DNA of 29,837 bases, taken from the NCBI GenBank assembly GCA_041552055.1, contig JBFELO010000050.1, positions 1 through 29,837 of the forward strand. The letters are read 5' to 3'. The position numbers were made by a program, and so were the translations under genes. The notes below the pieces were generated by a model. That model saw only the letters and a program-made list of their open reading frames with translations, made no database searches and was not told where the DNA came from. Shown piece after piece: positions 23,112-29,837 of this stretch (the stretch's first letter is position 1; the number at the start of each line of letters is the position of its first letter). The stretch comes from JBFELO01 sp041552055 (GTDB lineage Bacteria; Acidobacteriota; Thermoanaerobaculia; Thermoanaerobaculales; Sulfomarinibacteraceae).

Positions 23112-25589
23112 TCACTCCTCGAACGCACACAGCGTCACCGGATCGCCCCAGGGGTTGACGCGAAACGAGTTCATGTGGACCGGACCGTTGACGACGACCT
23201 CGATCCGCTTCTCGCGATCGTCATGGTCGGGGTTGATGCGTGCAATCACGTTGTTGATCTGGATCAGCTCTCCGGCGCGGACCGTCCATGTGCGGCTGCC
23301 CTCGGCCGCGCCGTCGATAGCGTTGAAGAGCGACACGGCCACGTCGACCTCCTCGGCGTTCGGATTGAACACCGCGATGTGGCTGCGCTCGTCACCGGTA
23401 CTGGCGGCGGCCTGCCTGAGACCGATGAAGTGCCAGCTACGGCCCGGGGTGAGACAGTCCTCGTCGGTCGCACCGGGGATCAGCTGACCGGCGGTCCCCG
23501 TCCGGCCTCCGGACTCGTCTCTGAGGATTGCGAACTCGCGTCCGGTGGCGCTGATCTTCGCGTCGTTGAGTGATCGCAGCACGACCGTGCCCACGTCGCC
23601 GTACACGCCGAACAGCTCTCCGACCAGGTCGGTGTAACCCTCGGACTCCCCGGCTGCGATCGTCAGCCTCCGGGTCGCCGCGATCCCCGGTACCCCGCGG
23701 CGGTAGAATTCGGCAGTCACATCGGCTGCAATCTTGGAGTGGTTGGTGATGCTCGTCGAGCCCGAGAACTCATTGCCGCCGATGATCGAGCCGATCTCCA
23801 ACAGGGTCACGTGATCACTTCCTCCGGAGACGGGAAGGATCGTGGTGGGGTCCGACGTGCCCAGGTAGGAGCCGTTGCCGTCAAGCACCGAGGCATACGC
23901 CAAGGCCTTCCCGCGCTCGACCCGGGTCTCGATTATCACGTTCGGCGTCGACTCCAGCCCGAACGCCTCATGGATGTCATTGATCTGGGCGTTGCCACCG
24001 AGGTCGATCTCGAAGCTCCGTGCGACGGCGAGCGCCGTGCCAAGAGGGCTCATCGGTGTGACGGTCACACGAGTGTCGTCGGCGAGTGCCATCACGCCCA
24101 CATTGACCCGATTCGCGATCGGATCCTCGGTCGTGTTGAGGTATACGATCCCACCCGCACGGACGGCGTCCTTCTCTCGCATCGCCGGAAGGAACTGACC
24201 GAACTCTTCCCCCCCCTCGAGCCGGGCCGACACCACCGTCTGGATCATGAGGTCCTCCGGCGATCCATCCAGGACCTCGATCAGCAAGCTGCCGATTCTG
24301 TCCTTGTCTGCAGGGAATCCGAACACCGAGGTCAGGGGATCGTCGATCGTCTGCATCACGCGGGGCGACAAGGTGTGGCCGACGGTCGTCGCTCGACCGC
24401 CGCTGCCCTGGCGCGGAGTAAACGTCAACGCCAGCTCGAGGGCGGCATTGCCCGCGTTGAACATGTGGATGGTCGAGGTGAAAAACGCACCGCTGCCATG
24501 AACATGCGCCACGGCGGGAACCGCGAACGTGTCCCTCGTGTCAACGACGTCGCTCCGGTAGACGAGGGCGGCATCGGACAGGGGGTGGGGAAACGACCAC
24601 TCGTCGATCACGCCACCGGCAATGAGGACCTCGACATTGGCACCCTGGTTGAGCTCGCTGGGGACAACGTCAAGCGCCATTCTGGCGAGACCGTGGGGGA
24701 GATCCGATTTCCGTTCCCACCGGAGGTCCGTGAAGTCGAACTGCCAGACGTCGCGCAGTGTCTCGGGAGGCATGGACCGCCCATCGATGCCGCCGAACAC
24801 CACCATCGAATCGCCCAAAACCGCTGCACCGTGATGCTCACGCGCCGAGGGTCCGAGCCCGACCTGAGCGACCTCGGCCCAGCTGTCGTCGTGAGGATCG
24901 TATCGGAGCACATCACCTTCTCCTCCGAACACCCACACCTGATCGCGGTACACCGCGGCGCTGTGTTTGGACAGAGGGACCGGAAGATCGGCCCGACGCC
25001 GCCACTCGTTGGCGTCGATCACGTACTCCCACACGTCTCGTGAGCCGTCGTCCAACACGTTCCATTTGCAGAACCCCCCGATGTGGAGGATGGAACGGCC
25101 ACCGTCGATCGCGACGGCGGCTGCATCGGTGCATGCCCCGGGGTTTGCACCCGGCACGTGGATTTCTTCGATCGTGACGTCGAGGACCCCGTCGTCCCGG
25201 CGGATCTCGTACGTGGTCAGTGTGTCGAGGTCGCGGAGGTCCTCGTCGGATCCCACCCCGCCGAAGGCGTAGGCTTGTCCATCCGCTGCAGTGACCATCA
25301 CGTGGCCGGAGACACGGGGAGCCGGCGCGGAGGACTCGGACCAGACTCCGTTTTCGAGTACCCAGAGGTGGCGAATCGGGAGCGGATCCGTCTCCGAAGG
25401 GAGGCCCCCCTGCATCATGAACACCCAACCCGACGTGTCCTCCCCTTCATGAACAGGTAGAAACACACCGGATGCGTTCTCAACTGGATTTGGGGTTCCG
25501 TGTGTCTGCAGGATTTCGAACGTATCTGCGCTCACACTCAGGGCGAATGCCGTTGAGAAGAAAACGGCGATCAGGATCTTGTTGTTCAT
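23112..25589 (-). CDS. Secreted Kelch-repeat protein with four C-terminal beta-sandwich-like modules
   Basis: An 825-residue exported protein. Residues 1-21 are a signal peptide ending V-S-A. Residues 50-345 form a Kelch-type beta propeller with blade signatures A-Y-A-F-G-G (106-111), I-L-H-I-G-G (167-172), V-W-V-F-G-G (218-223), M-V-V-F-G-G (262-267) and V-L-I-A-G-G (321-326), each with a following W near the blade end. Residues 355-815 contain four related modules of about 100 residues (starting near 355, 477, 597 and 718) with the pattern N-x-x-x-x-x-x-x-V then a turn and G-S-L/G-T-V strand; two such modules make up the protein at 10602-11441. The start has GGAGGT 4 bases upstream. Kelch propellers usually bind proteins or sugars; no catalytic motif is seen. 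It lies between two sigma-kinase cassettes, divergent from the second, and may be a target or sensor partner. Confidence 0.88.
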   Translation of the reverse strand: MNNKILIAVFFSTAFALSVSADTFEILQTHGTPNPVENASGVFLPVHEGEDTSGWVFMMQGGLPSETDPLPIRHLWVLENGVWSESSAPAPRVSGHVMVTAADGQAYAFGGVGSDEDLRDLDTLTTYEIRRDDGVLDVTIEEIHVPGANPGACTDAAAVAIDGGRSILHIGGFCKWNVLDDGSRDVWEYVIDANEWRRRADLPVPLSKHSAAVYRDQVWVFGGEGDVLRYDPHDDSWAEVAQVGLGPSAREHHGAAVLGDSMVVFGGIDGRSMPPETLRDVWQFDFTDLRWERKSDLPHGLARMALDVVPSELNQGANVEVLIAGGVIDEWSFPHPLSDAALVYRSDVVDTRDTFAVPAVAHVHGSGAFFTSTIHMFNAGNAALELALTFTPRQGSGGRATTVGHTLSPRVMQTIDDPLTSVFGFPADKDRIGSLLIEVLDGSPEDLMIQTVVSARLEGGEEFGQFLPAMREKDAVRAGGIVYLNTTEDPIANRVNVGVMALADDTRVTVTPMSPLGTALAVARSFEIDLGGNAQINDIHEAFGLESTPNVIIETRVERGKALAYASVLDGNGSYLGTSDPTTILPVSGGSDHVTLLEIGSIIGGNEFSGSTSITNHSKIAADVTAEFYRRGVPGIAATRRLTIAAGESEGYTDLVGELFGVYGDVGTVVLRSLNDAKISATGREFAILRDESGGRTGTAGQLIPGATDEDCLTPGRSWHFIGLRQAAASTGDERSHIAVFNPNAEEVDVAVSLFNAIDGAAEGSRTWTVRAGELIQINNVIARINPDHDDREKRIEVVVNGPVHMNSFRVNPWGDPVTLCAFEE

Positions 25590-25612
25590 CGTGACCTCCG
25601 TGTTTCGTTCAT
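25586..25612 (-). CDS. Possible 8-residue leader peptide overlapping the Kelch start
   Basis: ATG at 25612 opens M-N-E-T-R-R-S-R and stops at TGA 25588-25586, which overlaps the Kelch ATG (25589-25587). The Kelch ribosome binding site GGAGGT lies inside it. Stop-start overlap could couple or modulate translation, but the leader has no clear ribosome binding site and may be chance. Confidence 0.22.
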   Translation of the reverse strand: MNETRRSR

Positions 25613-25755
25613 GTCGTCGTCTCTCACTTCAGGACACGGAATCCGGAAGAAATCCCGCAGCCCCTTCGTGCGCCTCGTCGGAGTCGAAGACCAGCAGCAC
25701 GAGGGAGGCTTGGAGGCGTCCGTGACGTGGCATACTGACGGACGGATCAGACGAT

Positions 25756-26346
25756 ATGCAGAACGAGGTGAGGGACCGGGTGACCTCCATCGTCGCCACC
25801 TTGGGCGGCGAGGGCGGTGTAGGGACGGCGTCGTCCGAACAGCTGCTGCTCCTGGTCTACGACGAGCTGCGGCGGCTCGCCCGGCACCACATGGGCGGCG
25901 ATACCCCCGGCCACACCCTGCAACCGACGGCGCTCGTGCACGAGGCGTACCTGAAGCTCGTGGACCAGTCGCGGGTCGACTGGCGGGGGCGAACCCACTT
26001 CCTGGCCTATGCATCCAAGGCGATGCGCAACCTGCTGATCGATCACGCCAGGGCGCGTGCCAGCGCCAAGCGCGGCGGCGGGTCGCGGCGGGTGACGCTG
26101 GTGGACGAAGTCGTTGGCGATCGCGCTCTGGATCGCGAGCAGTTGCTGAGTCTGAACGAAGCGCTGGACAGGCTCGCCGAGCACGATGAGCGGCAGGCGC
26201 GTGTGGTTGAAATGCGTTACTTCGGCGGTTTGAAGGTGGAAGAGGTCGCCGAGGTGTTGGGCGTGTCGAAGCGCACGGTGGAGGGGTACTGGACCCACGC
26301 TCGCGCCTGGTTGCTGCGCGAGTTGACTCAGGGGCAGGGCATATGA
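25756..26346 (+). CDS. ECF-like RNA polymerase sigma factor (kinase-partnered type), copy 2
   Basis: A 196-residue paralog of the sigma factor at 19801, colinear along its whole length. Regions 2 and 4 are intact (L-L-L-V-Y-D-E-L-R-R-L-A; helix-turn-helix L-K-V-E-E-V-A-E-V-L-G-V-S-K-R-T-V-E). The stretch H-T-L-Q-P-T-A-L-V-H-E-A-Y falls at exactly the same residue numbers (53-65) with Thr58 conserved, while the acidic D-A-E-D of typical ECF sigma factors is absent. The recognition helix reads S-K-R-T-V-E-G-Y-W versus S-Q-R-T-I-E-G-D-W in copy 1, close but not identical, so promoter specificity may overlap. The stop overlaps the downstream kinase ATG by four bases (ATGA). The start at 25756 lacks a clear ribosome binding site but matches the start of copy 1. 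It is divergent from the Kelch gene across 166 bases. Confidence 0.93.
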   Translation: MQNEVRDRVTSIVATLGGEGGVGTASSEQLLLLVYDELRRLARHHMGGDTPGHTLQPTALVHEAYLKLVDQSRVDWRGRTHFLAYASKAMRNLLIDHARARASAKRGGGSRRVTLVDEVVGDRALDREQLLSLNEALDRLAEHDERQARVVEMRYFGGLKVEEVAEVLGVSKRTVEGYWTHARAWLLRELTQGQGI

Positions 26347-28616
26347 GTGCGGACCGATTCGAGCGAGCCAGGGAGGTCTTTGTCCAGGCGTCCGTGCTCA
26401 CGGCCGAGGATCGTCGTCAGTTCCTCGATGACAAGTGTGCTGACGACTCCGAGTTGAGGGCAGAGGTCGAAGAGCTGCTCAGATTCCACGACATGGGGGG
26501 TGTTGGTCTGCCGCCCGAGGCCCGGTTGCGCGAACTGGCCGACGGCATCGAGGCACAGCAGAAAATCGGCAACTACCGATTGCTCAGGAAGCTCGGCGAG
26601 GGCGGGATGGGCGAGGTGTTCGAGGCGGAGCAGATGGAGCCGGTCCGGCGCCGGGTGGCGCTCAAGATCATCAAGTGGGGCATGGAAACCAAGGAGGTGG
26701 TGGCCCGCTTCGAGTCGGAGCGCCAGGCCCTGGCGCTCATGGACCACCCCAACATCGCCCGGGTGTACGATGCCGGAGCCACAACCGAGGGCCGTCCATA
26801 CTTCGTCATGGAGCTGGTCAAGGGTGTTCCGTTCACCGACTACTGCGACACCCAACGGTTGGCCACACCGGAACGCCTGGAGCTCTTCATTCGGATCTGC
26901 TCAGGCGTGCAGCATGCTCACCAGAAGGGCGTGATCCACCGTGACATGAAGCCCTCCAACGTGCTGGTGACCATGGTGGACGGCAGGCCGGTTCCCAAGA
27001 TCATTGACTTCGGAGTGGCCAAGGCGACCTCGCAGCGGCTGACCGAACGAACCGTCTTCACCGAGTTCGGTCAGTGGATCGGCACCCCCGAGTACATGAG
27101 CCCGGAACAGGCCGAGATGACCGGGCTCGACATCGACACCCGTACCGACGTCTACTCCCTCGGCGCGGTGCTCTACGAAGTGTTGGCAGGCGCCCAGCCG
27201 TTCGACTCCAAGGAGCTGCGGACCTCGGGTTTCGACGCCATGCGCCGCGCCATCCGAGAGCAGGACCCGAAGCGGCCGAGCACGCGAGTGAGTACCCTCG
27301 GCGAGGGCCGCGAGACGGTGGCGGAGAGGCGGCGTACCGACCCTTCGACCCTGGTGCGAATGCTGCGCGGCGATCTCGACTGGATCACGATGAAGGCGCT
27401 GGAGAAAGACCGCACCCGACGCTACGGCTCTCCGGCCGAAATGGCCGCCGACGTCGAGCGCCACCTCCGCAACGAGCCGGTGCTCGCCAGCCCGCCCAGC
27501 ACGGCGTACCGGGTGCGCAAGTTCGTGCGCAGGAACCGGGTGGCAGTGGTTGCGGGCTCGATGGTGGTGGTCGCGTTGTTGATCGGGATCATCGGTACGA
27601 CCATCGGATTGGTGAGGGCCCGGCGGCAGGCGGAATCGGCTCAAAGGGTCTCTGATTTCGTGGTGAACATGTATCAGGACCTCAATCCGCGGGTGATGCG
27701 GTCGCACGGCTCGACCCCGGAAGAGATCTTCGGCAGGGCCATCGAGCGGATCGAGGTGGAGCTCGCGGACGAGCCCCTCGTTCAAGCCCGCCTGTTGTGG
27801 ACGCTGGGAGATGCGTACAGTGTGTTCGGTCAAAACGAGCGCGCACGTGAACTGATGGAAAGGTCGGCCCAGATTCGCCGTGAGCACCTCGGCGAGGAAA
27901 ACCTCGATTACGTCATGTCGATCAGTTTTCTCGGGGACGTGCTGTCTGAGATGGGTGACCAGCAGGCCGCCATCCGCTATCACGAACACGCCGTATCGGT
28001 GCGACGGAAGGTGCTCGGGCCGGACCACCACACCGTGGGCTGGAGCCTGAGAAGCCTGGGGATCGCGCACTGGAGGGCTGGCCATCTCGACACCGCGCGC
28101 TCGCTCTATCAGGAGTCGCTCAGCATAATCTCGAACGCGCGAGGGGACGAGTCCTTCGATGTCTCGATCACCCTCTTCTTTCAGGCGTTGCTGGCGCGGG
28201 ACGAAGGCGATCTCGAGCTGTCACGGGAGCTGTTCGAAAGATGTCTCGACATCCGCGAGGCGGTGCTGCGCCCGCATCACCTGGAGACCGGTCTTTGCCT
28301 GCTCGAATATGCGGGCGTGATGCGCCAGATGGGGAAGGACGACCGGGCGAAGGAGCTGACCTCGCGCGCGCTGGAGATCTTCCAACAGGCGTATGGAACC
28401 GATCACCTGACCATCGCCCGCGCCCTCGAGACCCTCGCAGCCATCGAACACAACGCCGGGAACCTGGAGGATGCGCTGATTCTGTACGGGCGAGCTCTCG
28501 ACGTCCGGCGACGGATCGGGCAACCCGACCTCGAGAATCTCGCGGGTGATCCCGACTTCGATGCGGTGGTCGAGGCGCACCACACACGCTTCAGCGAGGA
28601 AACGTTTCGTCAGTAA
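26343..28616 (+). CDS. Transmembrane Ser/Thr protein kinase with TPR sensor region, copy 2
   Basis: A 757-residue paralog of the kinase at 20394. N-terminal helical segment (1-50, R-R-Q-F-L-D-D-K-C and L-R-A-E-V-E-E-L-L-R-F-H), kinase domain (78-370), membrane helix (about 400-422), then about 310 residues of TPR repeats. Catalytic residues: G-E-G-G-M-G-E-V at 85-92, Lys108, H-R-D with Asp201, D-F-G with Asp222. The kinase domain and juxtamembrane region are very similar to copy 1 (for example, the activation segment from A-K-A-T-S-Q-R-L-T-E-R-T-V-F-T-E is the same). The TPR half is shorter and much more diverged. The ATG overlaps the sigma stop. The C-terminus ends N-L-A-G-D-P-D-F-D-A-V-V, the same kind of D-P-x-F-x-x-hydrophobic cap as in copy 1. 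The partner sigma factor is the likely substrate. Confidence 0.94.
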   Translation: MSADRFERAREVFVQASVLTAEDRRQFLDDKCADDSELRAEVEELLRFHDMGGVGLPPEARLRELADGIEAQQKIGNYRLLRKLGEGGMGEVFEAEQMEPVRRRVALKIIKWGMETKEVVARFESERQALALMDHPNIARVYDAGATTEGRPYFVMELVKGVPFTDYCDTQRLATPERLELFIRICSGVQHAHQKGVIHRDMKPSNVLVTMVDGRPVPKIIDFGVAKATSQRLTERTVFTEFGQWIGTPEYMSPEQAEMTGLDIDTRTDVYSLGAVLYEVLAGAQPFDSKELRTSGFDAMRRAIREQDPKRPSTRVSTLGEGRETVAERRRTDPSTLVRMLRGDLDWITMKALEKDRTRRYGSPAEMAADVERHLRNEPVLASPPSTAYRVRKFVRRNRVAVVAGSMVVVALLIGIIGTTIGLVRARRQAESAQRVSDFVVNMYQDLNPRVMRSHGSTPEEIFGRAIERIEVELADEPLVQARLLWTLGDAYSVFGQNERARELMERSAQIRREHLGEENLDYVMSISFLGDVLSEMGDQQAAIRYHEHAVSVRRKVLGPDHHTVGWSLRSLGIAHWRAGHLDTARSLYQESLSIISNARGDESFDVSITLFFQALLARDEGDLELSRELFERCLDIREAVLRPHHLETGLCLLEYAGVMRQMGKDDRAKELTSRALEIFQQAYGTDHLTIARALETLAAIEHNAGNLEDALILYGRALDVRRRIGQPDLENLAGDPDFDAVVEAHHTRFSEETFRQ

Positions 28617-28619
28617 CCT

Positions 28620-28659
28620 TCACCTGGGACATGAGGCCCAGCGCGTGCACCGCAGGTGA
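28620..28659 (+). terminator. Possible branched hairpin after second kinase gene
   Basis: TCACCTG (28620-28626) and CAGGTGA (28653-28659) are perfect 7-base inverted copies enclosing 26 bases. The left arm partly overlaps an alternative TGGG / CCCA stem. It starts three bases after the kinase stop; no T-run follows. The rest of the gap to 28820 holds a TCCGTGA direct repeat (28756-28762 and 28765-28771) of the kind found in decayed intergenic repeats. Confidence 0.3.
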
Positions 28660-28820
28660 TGCTCGAGATCACTCCTGAGGCGAGCCTCTGACGAGCGATT
28701 GCCGCTGGAGCGCGACATGCCACAGCACGTCGGGCTTGATGCTGTTGCGGGAATCTCCGTGAAATCCGTGATCTGGGGTGACGGGCCATCTGAACGACAA
28801 GGTCCGAAACGGAGGTCGCC

Positions 28821-29837
28821 ATGAAATCTACAGCCAACAACCACATCGCCTGCTGTGCGGCGGGATCTTCGTGTACGAAAGGGTGGAGCATCGGCCGCGG
28901 CATCGCCTTCGCCGTGACAGTTACGTGGTGGTGCCTTCTGGTTGGCCTGCCTGTCGCTGCACAGACAGGGGACCCGGCGTCTTGGATCGATTTCGAGGCT
29001 GATCTCGCACTGACTGTCGACGCGTGCGTGCAGACAGCCATGGACGACTACGAAATCCCCGGCTTGGCGGTGGCGGTGGTGATCGACGGCGAGATCGCGT
29101 ACGAGCGGGGCTACGGCGTCAAGCACCGCGAGGAGGGCGGTGCGGTGGACGAGCACACCCTGTTCCGCCATGGCTCGGTCGGCAAGATGATCACGGCGGC
29201 AGCGGTTCTGAGGCTGGTGGATGAGGGACGGATCGACCTGGATGATCCGGTCACCGAGTACGTTCCCGAACTCGAATTCGCGCCGGGCCGGTGGTCGGCG
29301 GATCAGATCAAGGTTCGCCACCTGATCGCCAACACCGCTTCGGTTCCCAGCTTCCGTGAGTTGTTTGACGACACCCTTTCGGAGTGGGCCGCGAGCCTGG
29401 TTGACGTGCCACTGTTGGCCAGGCCGGGCGCGATGTTCAACTATTCCAACTCCAACTTCGCGCTTGCCGACCTGGTCGTGGAGCGGGCGAGCGGGATGTC
29501 GTTCAACGACTACGTCGAGGCCGAGCTCTACCGGCCCGCCGGGATGAACGACTCCACCAGGTACACGACGATGGCGGCCGCATCCGGCAATGTCAGCTAC
29601 GGTCACGCCGACGACGGAACGGTCTATGCGCCGGACGATTACGTCCACGTGGCGGACGCCTTCGTGTCGGCGCACGATTTGGCGCTGTGGGCGCATATGA
29701 TGCTGTCGGGTGGGGGCGACGTGCTCAGCGCCTCCTCGTGCGAGGCGGCGCAACGGCCGCAGGCTCCCTTGTATCACTCCGCCGGCCGCCCCACGAGCAT
29801 CGGTGGCGGCTCGTACGGCTACGGCCTGTTCGTCGAC
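28821..29837 (+). CDS. Serine beta-lactamase-fold hydrolase (class C/PBP4-like family), partial
   Basis: The first 339 residues of an exported serine hydrolase; the C-terminus lies beyond the window. A hydrophobic segment at about residues 28-46 ending P-V-A-A-Q is a signal peptide after an unusually long, cysteine-containing N-region. The catalytic S-x-x-K is S-V-G-K with Ser119 and Lys122, and Y-S-N at 208-210 is the second motif, so the acyl-enzyme chemistry is intact. The third motif (K-T-G or H-x-G) would come after the visible end. P-G-L-A-V-A-V-V-I-D-G near residue 75 and R-P-A-G-M-N-D-S-T are typical of the beta-lactamase/esterase-EstB/D-aminopeptidase superfamily. The ATG at 28821 has GGAGG 5 bases upstream. 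Substrate could be a peptide, ester or lactam; true beta-lactamase activity is not implied. Confidence 0.88.
   Translation, partial: MKSTANNHIACCAAGSSCTKGWSIGRGIAFAVTVTWWCLLVGLPVAAQTGDPASWIDFEADLALTVDACVQTAMDDYEIPGLAVAVVIDGEIAYERGYGVKHREEGGAVDEHTLFRHGSVGKMITAAAVLRLVDEGRIDLDDPVTEYVPELEFAPGRWSADQIKVRHLIANTASVPSFRELFDDTLSEWAASLVDVPLLARPGAMFNYSNSNFALADLVVERASGMSFNDYVEAELYRPAGMNDSTRYTTMAAASGNVSYGHADDGTVYAPDDYVHVADAFVSAHDLALWAHMMLSGGGDVLSASSCEAAQRPQAPLYHSAGRPTSIGGGSYGYGLFVD

Noticed and set aside
23739..25043. 434-codon open frame opposite the Kelch gene
   Set aside because: Composition is His/Arg/Asp-rich without domains; it is the antisense of a clear Kelch propeller.
19757..25736. GCATACT upstream of both sigma genes (19757-19763 and 25730-25736)
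   Set aside because: Distances to the start codons differ (37 and 19 bases) and no shared -35 element is visible, so a common promoter is not supported.
28620..29777. 385-codon minus-strand open frame
   Set aside because: Antisense to the serine hydrolase, which has S-x-x-K and Y-S-N motifs and a good ribosome binding site.

Overview
The window is GC-rich, densely coded bacterial chromosome. It looks like part of an Acidobacteriota genome, possibly Thermoanaerobaculia or Holophagae. That guess rests on the paired sigma-factor/TPR-kinase cassettes, the large PAS hybrid kinase and the secreted beta-sandwich/Kelch proteins; it is inference, since no rRNA or taxonomic marker is present. I see no tRNA, rRNA, CRISPR array, insertion sequence or phage gene.

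Layout. 1-587 (-): start of a polytopic GT-C-type membrane glycosyltransferase, cut by the window edge. 686-2092 (+): secreted alpha/beta hydrolase with a TPR tail. 2113-9234 (-): a tight four-gene run consisting of a PAS/GAF hybrid histidine kinase, a DAO-type FAD oxidoreductase, a PlsC-like acyltransferase and threonine synthase. 9434-9775 (+): a STAS anti-anti-sigma protein, divergent from the kinase. 9899-11441: a putative lipoprotein (-) and a secreted two-module protein (+). 11682-14070 (+): crotonase, NAD(P)H-hydrate epimerase and a SAM methyltransferase. 14071-14432: non-coding DNA with nested inverted repeats and short tandem repeats. 14433-15953 (-): exported protein with a probable outer-membrane end. 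16147-18385 (+): metallo-beta-lactamase-fold hydrolase and a membrane-embedded M28 peptidase. 18699-19466 (-): small outer-membrane barrel-like protein.

19801-28616 is the most interesting part. Two paralogous cassettes, each an ECF-like sigma factor translationally coupled to a transmembrane Ser/Thr kinase with a large C-terminal TPR region, flank an 825-residue secreted Kelch protein on the opposite strand. Both sigma factors carry L-Q-P-T where ordinary ECF sigma factors have the acidic D-A-E-D core-binding stretch. This suggests a phosphorylation-activated sigma system, with the partner kinase modifying Thr58. The kinase domains and an N-terminal helical segment are strongly conserved between the paralogs, while the TPR sensor halves diverge, as expected for one output mechanism wired to two inputs. 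The Kelch protein ends in four copies of a roughly 100-residue module, two copies of which form the secreted protein at 10602-11441. The window closes with a partial serine-beta-lactamase-fold hydrolase.
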